A stretch of DNA of 64,000 bases, from NCBI GenBank assembly GCA_017428385.1, contig JAFRQX010000032.1, positions 1-64,000 of the forward strand. The letters are read 5' to 3'. The first letter of the stretch is position 1. Each line of letters opens with the position of its first letter. The DNA is from Clostridia bacterium (lineage in GTDB: Bacteria; Bacillota; Clostridia; Christensenellales; Aristaeellaceae). Position numbers and translations under genes: made by a program. Shown here one piece after another: positions 33,773-42,521 of the stretch. The notes under the pieces were generated by a model. It was not told the DNA's origin. It saw nothing but the letters and a program-made list of their open reading frames with translations, and searched no databases.

Positions 33773-35386
33773 TTATTTGGCAGAATCTTCCTTGTCGGAA
33801 TCAACCACGAGCGTGGCGGAACCATATGCCTTCAGCGGATGTCCGGTTTCATCAAACTCTGTGGTATATCTGACATGGAAAGGAACCCGGCCCACGGTCA
33901 GGGGGATAATCGCCTCCAGCTCTCCCACGCCGTCTTCCAGCTTCCTGTGCCATTCACGGTACATATCCGCGTAGTCCGGCGGGAACAGTCCGTTTTCGAT
34001 TACGGGTTCCGGATAATTCTTCACAACAGGCGGCAGGCCCAAGTCCCGCATGCAGCGGAAGCAGGGGCGCATTTCATGGGTGTCAATGTTGTATTCCCAG
34101 GCATACATATTGGCCTGTTCAAAGGCGGCACGGAATCGCTTGTCGTTGTCCCTCATCTCCTGGAGGTTTTTCTTTTCTTCCGTGATGTTCTGGACAATGG
34201 CGTAGATGATCGACTGATCTCCGCCCCGGCCGATGACACGCAGGCCGCTGCGGAGGCAGACCCGCTCCACACCGCAGCATTTGGACTGATAGGTGCGCCA
34301 GGTCTCACAGGTTTCCTCCATGCCGGTCTGAACAGCCTTGTGGATGGTCTTTTCGTAAATCTCCCGGTTTTCCGGAGAGAAAGGTTCCCAGAAATCAGAA
34401 GACAGGATATCCTGCTCCGTCAGGTTCATACCGGATTCCTTGACGTACTTGGAGTTTACCCGCAGCATATCCACCTGGCCCTTTTCATAGGAGAAAATGG
34501 CGGCGGCGCCAACGTAGTTGTTGAAGATCAGGGTTTCCAGGGAATCCGGATCCCAGAAGCGTTCCGCTTCCATCGCCTTGATCAGCAGCAGGGAGGGCTT
34601 CGTGGGTTCAATATCATGCGCCAGCAGCAGCATCATGAAATCTTCCTTGGAAATCGGCTTGGAATACAGGTAACCCTGTACGTAATTGCAGCCGATGCTC
34701 TTGAGGAAGTCAGCCTGTTCGATGGTTTCCACGCCTTCCGCCAGCGTCGGGGTGTTCAGCCATTTGGCCATCTGAACCACCGCGTTGACGATCACGCCGC
34801 CGCGGCCGCCCAGGCCTTCCCCAGCCAGGAAGCGCAGGTCCAGCTTCAGGAAATCCACAGGCAGGTTCTTGAGGATGCTCAGGGAAGAATACCCGCTGCC
34901 AAAGTCATCCATCTCCACCAGGTAACCCTTTTCGTGGAACTGCTTCACAGCATTGGAAATCAGGTCAAAACCACCAATGGCGGAAGACTCTGTAATTTCC
35001 GCACGGAAATAATGCACGGGTACGTCGTACCTTCTGCGGATCGCTTCAATCTCATTCACATAGTCGTGGCCGAAAAGGTCATGACGGGAGATGTTGAAGG
35101 AAATGGGCAGCATATAATTCGGGCAGCTGTTATGGAAACGGCAGATTTCCTCAAACGCAAACAAATCAGCCCGATGGATGAGTCCGTAATTCTCCATAAT
35201 CGGGATGAAATCGTCCGGGAGCTGTTCCCCGAGTTCCGGATGCCGCCAGCGCATGAGAGCTTCCGCTCCGATCAGACGGCCCGTTGAATGATTGTATTTA
35301 GGCTGATAAACCAGATAAATCTGGCCATTCGTAATTGCCTCATCAAACGAACTGATGATTTCCTGTTCTGTCATCTTACGGTGCAT
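33773..35386 (-). CDS. c-di-GMP phosphodiesterase, EAL-PAS order
   Basis: A 537-residue soluble protein. The N-terminal half is a complete EAL domain: AEALMRW, AEITES, MDDFGSGYSSLS, KLDLRFL, LAEGVET and VQGYLYSKP, so the catalytic and metal residues are present. The C-terminal half (from about 280) holds PAS-like sensor segments. EAL before PAS is the reverse of the common order. It should hydrolyse cyclic di-GMP. AAGGGG lies eight bases before ATG at 35386; a further ATG at 35422 is possible. It is divergent from a second EAL protein. Confidence 0.88.
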   Translation of the reverse strand: MHRKMTEQEIISSFDEAITNGQIYLVYQPKYNHSTGRLIGAEALMRWRHPELGEQLPDDFIPIMENYGLIHRADLFAFEEICRFHNSCPNYMLPISFNISRHDLFGHDYVNEIEAIRRRYDVPVHYFRAEITESSAIGGFDLISNAVKQFHEKGYLVEMDDFGSGYSSLSILKNLPVDFLKLDLRFLAGEGLGGRGGVIVNAVVQMAKWLNTPTLAEGVETIEQADFLKSIGCNYVQGYLYSKPISKEDFMMLLLAHDIEPTKPSLLLIKAMEAERFWDPDSLETLIFNNYVGAAAIFSYEKGQVDMLRVNSKYVKESGMNLTEQDILSSDFWEPFSPENREIYEKTIHKAVQTGMEETCETWRTYQSKCCGVERVCLRSGLRVIGRGGDQSIIYAIVQNITEEKKNLQEMRDNDKRFRAAFEQANMYAWEYNIDTHEMRPCFRCMRDLGLPPVVKNYPEPVIENGLFPPDYADMYREWHRKLEDGVGELEAIIPLTVGRVPFHVRYTTEFDETGHPLKAYGSATLVVDSDKEDSAK

Positions 35387-35452
35387 GAAACGGTCCCCTT
35401 CCAGGACGAAAATGTAAAGCATACTCCCGCATGGGGATAGGTATACATGATT

Positions 35453-35481
35453 ATTATATTGTAAAATCCCCTAAATGGCAA
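35453..35481 (-). promoter_or_regulatory. Promoter of the EAL-PAS gene
   Basis: TTGCCA, 17 bases, TATAAT in minus-strand reading. Confidence 0.75.
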
Positions 35482-35628
35482 ATAGAAAAAATGGCAGGAC
35501 AACTATGAAAATAATACAATTTCATAAGTTGTAATTCCATATACCCGGTTTCATGTAACCGATCACAACCGCTGAAATGTATGGAAAACAGCAGACTTTA
35601 GACTTTAAGCGACATACATAAAAAATTC

Positions 35629-35657
35629 TTTACAAGCCATGTAACTTATGCTATATT
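35629..35657 (+). promoter_or_regulatory. Promoter of the membrane EAL gene
   Basis: TTTACA, 17 bases, TATATT. RNA would begin near 35664, leaving a leader of about 115 bases with a CCCCCTGTGGGG hairpin. I looked for a c-di-GMP riboswitch in this leader and did not see one. Between 35482 and 35628 I see only AT-rich DNA. Confidence 0.72.
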
Positions 35658-35778
35658 TGTCCGGTCAAATCAAGTGCTCTACGTGATAAAATCACAGATT
35701 GACGTAAACCCGGTAAAATATGTTTTTACAATTCGCGCAGAAAGGTCCCCCTGTGGGGAAAGGACAGCAACCAGAAAA

Positions 35779-37680
35779 ATGAACTACAGCTTCACCGTTC
35801 CAAGCATGTTGATCCTGCTGGTCATCATGGGGTACTACTTCTTCCGTCCAAGGCTGCCAATCCGACTGAACCGTGCATTCCTGGCCATTCTGGTCATTGA
35901 TATCTGCACGGAAATCCTTGAGGTCGCCTCCTTCCGCCTGAACGAGACCTGGCCGGAGCACGCGTCCGAACTGCTCTGGGTCGTCAATGTGCTGTATTTC
36001 ATTTTTGTATATGTCCGTTCCTATATGTTCTTTGTCTTCACCGTGAGCGTGCTGGACTCCAAGTCACTGATCTGGTCACGCCTGCGTGTCTTTGCTCCAA
36101 TTGTATATATTCCCTGCGTGCTGATTGCGCTGACTACGCCGTGGACCCATCTGCTGTTCCGCATTGAAGACGGATTCCACCAGGGGCAGCTGTACTGGAC
36201 GGTTTTCGCCTGCGACTGCTGCTACCTGACCTTCGCCACCATCGGCATTCTCCGGCACCTGAAGGAACTGAGCGCTCACGAAATCATCAGCCTGCTGGCC
36301 ATCCAGGTTGTCCTGAAGGCCGGTATTGTCGCCCGTTTCCTGCTGCCGAATATTGTAGTCATGAACACCTTCTGCCTGATGGCCATCGTGGTGATCTTCA
36401 TTTCCTTCCTGAACCCGGATCTTTATCTCTCCGAGCGTGGATATGTCTATAACCTTCCGGCTTTCCACGCACTGCTGGGTGAGTGCTGGCAGCGAAAAAA
36501 ATCCTGCCGGGTGCTTGGTTTCACCATCCAGAATTATAATGAACACCGGGAAATCTTCGGTGGAAAGCAGATGGACGACGCCCTGATCGGCATCAACAAA
36601 TACCTGCTGGATAATTTCCCCCATCTGAGCAGTTTCTATCTGCGGGGCGGCTCCTACGCCATGGTGGGTCAGAACGAACCCGACCTGGCGGAGCTGCGCC
36701 AGAAGCTCAGCGAGCGCTTTACCGGCCCCTGGAAAACCGGCGCCGGCGAACTGCGGCTGGGCATTTCCTTTGTGGAAGCGGATATGGACCTGATGAACTG
36801 TCCCTCCGACCGGCTGGTCAATACCCTGATGATTTCCCTGGACGAGCTCAGCCGCGTCGCCGAACCGGATACCAGCCGTTCCCTGATGGATTCCATCGAT
36901 GAAATCAACCAGAAGCTGGAGATCCGCCGGTGCCTGGAAAAGTCCCTGGACCGGGATGAACTGGAAGTGTTCCTCCAGCCGCTGATGGACAGCAAGACCG
37001 GAAAGCGGATCGCGGCGGAAGCCCTGGTCCGGCTGCGGGACGACAACGGAAACCTGATCCGGCCCGATCTGTTCATCTCCATGGCGGAGCAGGAAGGCTA
37101 TATCGTACGGCTGGGCGAGCAGGTGCTTGCCAAGGTCTGCCGGTTTATCCGGGACCATGACATGGAAGCCATGGGCATCCAGTGGATCAACGTCAACCTG
37201 AGCCCGGTGCAGTTCATGAGCCGCGACGTTCCTTCCCGTTTTGCGGAAATCCTGAAGGAATATCATGTGGATGAAAAGATGATCCACCTGGAGATTACGG
37301 AACAGAGCATGATTGACTTCTCGCTCCTGCGGGATCAGATTACCGGCCTGCACAACAACGGTTTTGAGTTCTCCCTGGACGATTACGGAAGCGGCTACTC
37401 CAACCTTTCCCGGGTTCGCCAGTATCCCTTCACCAACATCAAGATTGACATGGAAGTCGTATGGAACTACTGCAAGGAAAAAGACATGCTGCTTCCCGCC
37501 CTGGTGGAAGGCTTCAAGCGAATGAACCTGAGCATTACCGCCGAAGGCATCGAAACAGAAGAAATGGCCGGCGCCATGAAGGATATCAGCTGCGACTACC
37601 TGCAGGGATATTACTTCTCCCAGCCCGTGCCGATGGATGAGTTTGTGGAACAGACCATGCAGATGAACAAAGCCTGCTGA
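35779..37680 (+). CDS. Membrane c-di-GMP phosphodiesterase with degenerate GGDEF
   Basis: A 633-residue protein. Residues 5-215 hold seven or eight hydrophobic helices, a sensor-type membrane domain. Next comes a GGDEF-like fold in which the active-site motif reads RGGSYAM, so no cyclase activity is expected. The C-terminal EAL domain is intact: AEALVRL, LEITEQ, LDDYGSGYSNLS, KIDMEVV, AEGIETEE and QGYYFSQP. It should degrade cyclic di-GMP under control of a membrane signal. ATG at 35779 is the first codon of the membrane domain; its ribosome site (AAAGGA) is rather far. Confidence 0.88.
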   Translation: MNYSFTVPSMLILLVIMGYYFFRPRLPIRLNRAFLAILVIDICTEILEVASFRLNETWPEHASELLWVVNVLYFIFVYVRSYMFFVFTVSVLDSKSLIWSRLRVFAPIVYIPCVLIALTTPWTHLLFRIEDGFHQGQLYWTVFACDCCYLTFATIGILRHLKELSAHEIISLLAIQVVLKAGIVARFLLPNIVVMNTFCLMAIVVIFISFLNPDLYLSERGYVYNLPAFHALLGECWQRKKSCRVLGFTIQNYNEHREIFGGKQMDDALIGINKYLLDNFPHLSSFYLRGGSYAMVGQNEPDLAELRQKLSERFTGPWKTGAGELRLGISFVEADMDLMNCPSDRLVNTLMISLDELSRVAEPDTSRSLMDSIDEINQKLEIRRCLEKSLDRDELEVFLQPLMDSKTGKRIAAEALVRLRDDNGNLIRPDLFISMAEQEGYIVRLGEQVLAKVCRFIRDHDMEAMGIQWINVNLSPVQFMSRDVPSRFAEILKEYHVDEKMIHLEITEQSMIDFSLLRDQITGLHNNGFEFSLDDYGSGYSNLSRVRQYPFTNIKIDMEVVWNYCKEKDMLLPALVEGFKRMNLSITAEGIETEEMAGAMKDISCDYLQGYYFSQPVPMDEFVEQTMQMNKAC

Positions 37681-37691
37681 AACGCATAAAT

Positions 37692-37723
37692 AAAAGGGCC
37701 GGTCCGAATGGACCGGTCCTTTT
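37692..37723. terminator. Bidirectional terminator between convergent genes
   Basis: AAAAGGGCCGGTCC and GGACCGGTCCTTTT pair around GAAT; T-runs exist on both strands. Confidence 0.85.
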
Positions 37724-37741
37724 CCGTTTCTGTTCCGGGGA

Positions 37742-40012
37742 TTACAGCAGGCTGCGCTGGATTTTGCCGGAGATCGTCTTGGGCAGTTCGTCCCGGAAGA
37801 CAATCTTGCGGGGATACTTGTAAGGCGCGGTATGCTCTTTGACATACTGCTGGATTTCTTTCTTGAGCTCTTCGGTACCTTCAGTGCCCTTGGTCAGGAC
37901 AATGGAAGCCTTGACGATCTGGCCGCGGACTTCATCCGGCTCGGCGGAAACGCCGCATTCCAGCACGTAGGGCAGTTCCATGATGACGGATTCGATCTCG
38001 AACGGTCCGATCCGGTAACCGGAGGATTTGATGACGTCGTCGATCCGGGAAACATACCAGAAGTAGCCGTCCTCATCCCGCCAGGCCGTGTCGCCGGTGT
38101 GATACATGCCATCGTGCCAGGCTTCCTTCGTCTTTTCTTCGTCCAGGTAATACTCCCGGTAGAGGCCGCAGGGAACATTCTTGTCGGTATGGACAACAAT
38201 CTCGCCCACTTCACCGTTGGCAACGGAGTTGCCGTCCGGATCCACGATATCCACGTCGTACTGGGGATTGGCTTTGCCCATGGAGCCGATCTTCGGCACG
38301 GTACCGGCCAGGTTGCCGATGGTCAGCGTGGTTTCCGTCTGGCCGAAGCCTTCCATGATCTGCAGGCCCGTGGCCTTTTCGAACTGGCGGTAGACCTCGG
38401 GGTTGAGGGCTTCGCCGGCGGTGGTCATATGGTGAATGGAGCTGAGGTCGTAGTTGGCCAGATCCACCTTGATGAACATCCGCAGCATGGTGGGCGGTGC
38501 GCAGAAGGTCGTGATGTTGTATCTCTTGAACATGGGCAGGATGTCCGCCGCGTCGAACTTGTCGAAGTCATAGACAAAAACGGCGCCCTCGCACAGCCAC
38601 TGGCCGTAAAGCTTGCCCCAGAGGGACTTGCCCCAGCCGGTGTCGGAGATGGTGAAATGGAGGCCGTCCCGCTCGCAGCAGTGCCAGTACTTCGCCGTGA
38701 CGTAGTGTCCCAGGGCGTAGGTATGCCGGTGCTGGGCCATCTTCGGATTGCCGGTGGTGCCGGAGGTGAAGAACATGAGCGCCGGCTCGTTGCCGCAGGA
38801 GGCATCCTCCGGACGGCGGTAGCGACGGGTGAAGAGCGGATATTCCGCGTTCAGGTCATGCCAGCCCTCCCGGGAGCCGTTGACCATGATCAGGGTTTCC
38901 ACGCTGGGGCATTTGGCGGCAGCCCGCTCGGCAATTTCAGCGGTATCTCCGTCCGCGGTGCAGATCAGGGCTTTGACGCCGGCAGCGTTGAAGCGGTATT
39001 CGAAGTCATGCTCCTTCAGCTGATTGGTTGCGGGGATCGCGATGGCGCCCAGCTTGTGCAGGGCCACCATGGAGAACCAGAACTGATAGTGCCGCTTGAG
39101 CACCAGCATGACCCGGTCGCCCCGCTTGATACCCAGGGAGGTGAAATAGTTGGCGCACTGGTTGGAGGCATCCTTGATATCCTTGAAGGTGAAGCGGCGT
39201 TCCTCGTGATGCTTGTCCACATAGAGCATGGCCAGCTTATCCGGATACTTGCGGGCGATTTCGTCCACGATATCGAAACCGAAGTTGAAGGTTTCCTGAT
39301 TCGGGAAGCTGATGGAAGTGAGCCTTCCCTGCTCATCTTCCTTCGCGTCGATGAACTTCTCGGCGACCAGGTGGCCTTCATACCGGGCAGCCTTGGGCAC
39401 AGCCGCGAAATCAGCTTCGGCCTGCTGTCCTTCAACAGGCAGGATCATCGCCAGGAAGACGCAGTCTTTCCCGTTCACGGCGATCATGCCATGGGGCAGG
39501 GAGGAATTGTAGTAGATGCTGTCGCCTTCCTCCAGGATCTCGGTATGGTCGCCGACCTGAACCTTCAGGCTGCCGGAAAGCACCAGGTCAAATTCCTGTC
39601 CCTTATGGGTGGTGGTATGGATCGGCTCGTTCTGCTGCTTTTCGGAATACTCGTAGCGAACCCAGTAGGGTTCAGCCACCTTATCCCGGAATTTCGGGGC
39701 CAGGTTCGAAATGGCAATACCCTCTTCCTTCGCGGTGGTCTCGCCCTTGCCGCGGCGGGTGACCGTGTAGGTGGACAGGAAAGCGTTGTGGCCTTCCAGC
39801 AGTTCCGTCAGCTCCATGTTGAAAGCCTGGGCGGACTTATAGATGAAAGTAAAGGGCATGTCGGTCTGGCCGGCTTCATAATCGAGGTATTCCGCAGGGG
39901 TTACCTCAGTCTTTTCCGCCATTTCCTCAGGGGTCCAGCCCATGATTTCCCGCATTTCACGGATACGGGAAGCAACCGCATTCAATTGGCTCAGGTCAGT
40001 CCGGGTTGTCAT
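37742..40012 (-). CDS. HTH-cupin-acyl-CoA synthetase fusion
   Basis: A 756-residue protein with three parts: an XRE helix-turn-helix (about 10-66; MGWTPEEMAEKTEVTPAEY), a cupin barrel (about 110-195; THKGQEFDLVLSGSLKVQVG ... SIYYNSSLPHGM), and a full AMP-forming acyl-CoA synthetase (from about 235) with FTSGTTGNPK, GFGQTETTLTIG, YHTGDTAWRDEDGYFWYVSR and the catalytic Lys in PKTISGKIQR. The enzyme would activate a carboxylic acid to its CoA ester. The first two parts look like a regulator of the HTH-cupin type. The gene sits behind a T-box riboswitch, which ties it to amino-acid supply. AGGAG precedes the ATG. The acid is unknown. Confidence 0.9.
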   Translation of the reverse strand: MTTRTDLSQLNAVASRIREMREIMGWTPEEMAEKTEVTPAEYLDYEAGQTDMPFTFIYKSAQAFNMELTELLEGHNAFLSTYTVTRRGKGETTAKEEGIAISNLAPKFRDKVAEPYWVRYEYSEKQQNEPIHTTTHKGQEFDLVLSGSLKVQVGDHTEILEEGDSIYYNSSLPHGMIAVNGKDCVFLAMILPVEGQQAEADFAAVPKAARYEGHLVAEKFIDAKEDEQGRLTSISFPNQETFNFGFDIVDEIARKYPDKLAMLYVDKHHEERRFTFKDIKDASNQCANYFTSLGIKRGDRVMLVLKRHYQFWFSMVALHKLGAIAIPATNQLKEHDFEYRFNAAGVKALICTADGDTAEIAERAAAKCPSVETLIMVNGSREGWHDLNAEYPLFTRRYRRPEDASCGNEPALMFFTSGTTGNPKMAQHRHTYALGHYVTAKYWHCCERDGLHFTISDTGWGKSLWGKLYGQWLCEGAVFVYDFDKFDAADILPMFKRYNITTFCAPPTMLRMFIKVDLANYDLSSIHHMTTAGEALNPEVYRQFEKATGLQIMEGFGQTETTLTIGNLAGTVPKIGSMGKANPQYDVDIVDPDGNSVANGEVGEIVVHTDKNVPCGLYREYYLDEEKTKEAWHDGMYHTGDTAWRDEDGYFWYVSRIDDVIKSSGYRIGPFEIESVIMELPYVLECGVSAEPDEVRGQIVKASIVLTKGTEGTEELKKEIQQYVKEHTAPYKYPRKIVFRDELPKTISGKIQRSLL

Positions 40013-40096
40013 CTGGAAACGCTCCTCTCTTTACAATGCAAAGTATATATCCGGGTCTTTCATACAACAGAATGCCTGAATCGGATGGCCGGGAAT

Positions 40097-40361
40097 AAAT
40101 AAAATGGCCCGTCTCATCTTTTGAGACGGGCCATGTTGGCTCGCGGTACCACTCAAATTGTGCGCCTTTGCACACCACTTCAGACACTATCATGTCCTAT
40201 GCCTTTACGCAGCAGTCACGGGAGACGCCTACTGGGATCAACCTTTCGGATCTCCGGCTCGGAAGCGATGGGATGAAGCTTCGGCCCGCCGGTTCACACC
40301 ATACCCGGCTCTCTGTGGGGCTTCCTGCTGTTCCGTCTTCGTCACAGCCTTGTATGAAATT
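40097..40361 (-). ncRNA. T-box riboswitch before the acyl-CoA synthetase gene
   Basis: In minus-strand reading the leader has the distal stem I (CAGAGAGCCGG ... GTGTGAACCGGC), a GACGAAGACGGAACAGCA segment like the K-turn and loop E, the antiterminator sequence GAGTGGTACCGCGA (40141-40154), and a terminator ATGGCCCGTCTC/GAGACGGGCCAT followed by TTTATTT. Uncharged tRNA would let transcription go on into the synthetase. Alignment by eye to the glyQS leader puts the specifier at ATC (Ile), just before GCTTCCGAGC, but the usual GAA before it is missing, so this reading is uncertain. Confidence 0.88.
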
Positions 40362-40367
40362 GCCTGA

Positions 40368-40396
40368 AGTGTAGCACGCGGAAAATAAGGTGTCAA
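40368..40396 (-). promoter_or_regulatory. Promoter of the T-box transcript
   Basis: TTGACA, 17 bases, TACACT in minus-strand reading. From 40397 to 40546 I see nothing else apart from a TATAGT box near 40513 that may serve the plus-strand MATE gene. Confidence 0.82.
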
Positions 40397-40546
40397 GGGG
40401 TTTGTAACAAATACAACGCAAAAACAATGTTCAGTTTATTTAATGCTTCATTTTTGTCCCCGAAATGCCGTGATTTGGTCTCTGGTATTCACGGGAAAAT
40501 GTGGTATAGTGAAAGATGTTGAATTTTAAGTTTTACGGGGTTTGAG

Positions 40547-41941
40547 ATGGAGAAAAAGAACACACTGATCCGGGATCTGACGACAGGCAGCGTGCCGAAA
40601 ACGCTGCTGACGTTCTCGATGCCGCTGTTCCTTTCCGGCCTGCTGCAGATGGTCTACAACATGGTGGACATGATCGTTGTCGGTAATTTTGTCGGCACAC
40701 AGGGCCTGTCCGCCGTATCCATCGGCGGCGAGGTACTGATGCTGATCACCTTCGTGGCCATGGGCTTTTCCAATGCGGGACAGATCCTGATTTCCCGCTA
40801 TGTGGGCGCCAAACGGCATGACCTGGTGGGCGAGATGGTGGGCACCCTGTTCACCCTGCTGGAAGGCCTGGCCGTGGTCATCATGGTCATTTTCCTGTTC
40901 ACCTACAAGGGAATCATCAACTGGCTGAACACACCGGAGGACATCTGGGAATATACCCGGCAGTATTGCATTACCTGCGTGTGGGGCGTCGTATTCATCT
41001 ACGGCTATAACCTGGTGAGCGCCATCCTCCGCGGCATGGGCGATTCAAAACATCCCTTCATCTTTATCGCCATTGCTTCCGTCATCAACGTCATCCTGGA
41101 CATCCTGTTTGTCGGTCCCATGGGTATGGGGCCCCTGGGCGCCGCCCTGGCCACGGTCATCGGCCAGGCGGTCAGCTTCCTCTTTGCCCTGCGGCTCCTG
41201 TACAAAAACCGGGAGCAGATCCATTTCGATTTTCATCCCCGGCATTTCCGGATCTACAAAAACGTCATCGGACAGCTGATGAGCCTGGGCATTCCCATGG
41301 TGATCCAGAGCGCGGCCATCACCTTCTCCATGCTCTTCGTGAATTCCTATATCAACACCTACGGCACCGTAGCTGTGGCGGTCACCGGCGTTGCCCGGAA
41401 GCTGGAGAACATGATCGGCGTCGTCAGCCAGGCCATTTCCTCCGCCGGCGGCGCCATGGTTTCCCAGGCCCTGGGCGCCGGAAAAACGGAACGGGTGCCA
41501 AAGGTGGTCGGCCATGCCATGTGGATTGTCGCAATCCCGGCTGCCGTCTTTGCGGTCATTACCCTGTTCAAACCGGAATGGCTTTTCGGCCTGTTCTCCC
41601 AGGACCCTGCAGTGCTGACCATGGCCATCACCTACATTCCCATAGCCATGATCCAGTACCTGGGCTGCGTCCTGCGGCCGCCGAACTTTGCCCTGATCAA
41701 TGGCTCCGGCAACTCAAAGCTGAATCTCGCGGTCGCCCTGCTGGACGGCATCTTCACCCGCATCGGCCTGAGCCTGCTGCTGGGCGTAACCTTCGCCTGG
41801 GGCATCCGGGGTTTCTGGTACGGCAATGCCCTCTCCGGCCTGGTTCCCTTCCTGATCGGTACGGCTTATCTGCTGTCCGGCCGGTGGAAGCGGATGGGCG
41901 CGCCGAAGAAGGCGGAACAGGAAGCAGAAGAGCTGGACTGA
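40547..41941 (+). CDS. MATE-family efflux transporter
   Basis: A 464-residue protein with twelve hydrophobic helices in two similar halves; PLFLSGLLQMVYNMVDMIVVGNFVG at the start and GMGDSKHPFIFIAIASVINVILDILFVG in the middle are typical of the NorM/DinF-like MATE group. It likely exports cationic drugs or metabolites using a Na+ or H+ gradient. It stands alone; the neighbours do not suggest a substrate. Confidence 0.92.
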   Translation: MEKKNTLIRDLTTGSVPKTLLTFSMPLFLSGLLQMVYNMVDMIVVGNFVGTQGLSAVSIGGEVLMLITFVAMGFSNAGQILISRYVGAKRHDLVGEMVGTLFTLLEGLAVVIMVIFLFTYKGIINWLNTPEDIWEYTRQYCITCVWGVVFIYGYNLVSAILRGMGDSKHPFIFIAIASVINVILDILFVGPMGMGPLGAALATVIGQAVSFLFALRLLYKNREQIHFDFHPRHFRIYKNVIGQLMSLGIPMVIQSAAITFSMLFVNSYINTYGTVAVAVTGVARKLENMIGVVSQAISSAGGAMVSQALGAGKTERVPKVVGHAMWIVAIPAAVFAVITLFKPEWLFGLFSQDPAVLTMAITYIPIAMIQYLGCVLRPPNFALINGSGNSKLNLAVALLDGIFTRIGLSLLLGVTFAWGIRGFWYGNALSGLVPFLIGTAYLLSGRWKRMGAPKKAEQEAEELD

Positions 41942-41956
41942 ATATCATAACAGATC

Positions 41957-41989
41957 GAACCGCTCCGGGATTGTACCCCGGGGCGGTTC
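41957..41989 (+). terminator. Hairpin after the MATE gene
   Basis: GAACCGC pairs with GCGGTTC and an inner CCGGG pairs with CCCGG. No T-run follows, so termination is unproven. Confidence 0.45.
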
Positions 41990-42031
41990 GTGATATAATT
42001 CATTCAGTCTTTGAAAGAGGAGCGCTCTGTT

Positions 42032-42166
42032 ATGGAAACCGGAACGATTGTTGCAATCAGCGTGGTGCTTTTCGTGGCGATTATCGCCGTACTCATCTGC
42101 GTGGTCTCCGCCGTCAGTGCTGTCAGCGGCATCAAGCAGACCAACGATGACGATTCCGAAGCCTGA
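42032..42166 (+). CDS. Single-helix membrane peptide, 44 residues
   Basis: GAGGAG lies nine bases before ATG at 42032. The peptide is one hydrophobic helix (about 5-30) followed by a short acidic tail, NDDDSEA. Its stop lies two bases from the stop of a converging small gene. Unknown function. Confidence 0.55.
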   Translation: METGTIVAISVVLFVAIIAVLICVVSAVSAVSGIKQTNDDDSEA

Positions 42167-42168
42167 GA

Positions 42169-42312
42169 TCAGGCGTACCGAATCTCATCCAGACTGTAAC
42201 GAACTGATTCGCCCAGGGAGTCATCTTCCACGGGCAGATCCACCCAGGGATGATCCGTCTCCCGGGGTTTTTTTATGGCTTCCGCCGCGTTCTGAGGCTC
42301 ATTTTCCCGCAT
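42169..42312 (-). CDS. Small acidic soluble protein, 47 residues
   Basis: AGAGGG precedes ATG at 42312. The peptide is polar with a patterned end, HPWVDLPVEDDSLGESVRY, and no membrane helix. It converges on the membrane peptide gene with a two-base gap. The coding claim rests on the ribosome site and a natural composition; no family is recognised. Confidence 0.45.
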   Translation of the reverse strand: MRENEPQNAAEAIKKPRETDHPWVDLPVEDDSLGESVRYSLDEIRYA

Positions 42313-42426
42313 GAAACAATCCCTCTTTCTTTCGAATCGGATTCACCATATCTGGCATGCTTCTGGAAGAGAGTCTACTCCATCTTGTGAAAAAAGGCAA
42401 GACCCTCCTTGGTACTGAATCGGTAT

Positions 42427-42462
42427 TTTTTGAGCATCCGGATGTCTCCGGATGCTCAAAAA
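42427..42462. terminator. Perfect 16-bp hairpin
   Basis: TTTTTGAGCATCCGGA pairs exactly with TCCGGATGCTCAAAAA around TGTC. It lies between the small minus-strand gene and the orphan binding-protein gene and may end transcripts from either side. Confidence 0.5.
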
Positions 42463-42521
42463 CTTTTATTCATAATGCTTGCTGCATGATCAGTTTTTTA
42501 TGCCGATAACCCGGTCAAAAA

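Noticed and set aside
35629..35645. TTTACAAGCCATGTAAC as a member of the phased TTAC regulon
   Set aside because: The second element is 12 bases away and reads TAAC, and the -10 box is too close for the shared layout; it is better explained as an ordinary -35 box.
35658..35778. A possible c-di-GMP riboswitch before the EAL gene
   Set aside because: The conserved core of the known classes is not present; only a short CCCCCTGTGGGG hairpin is seen.
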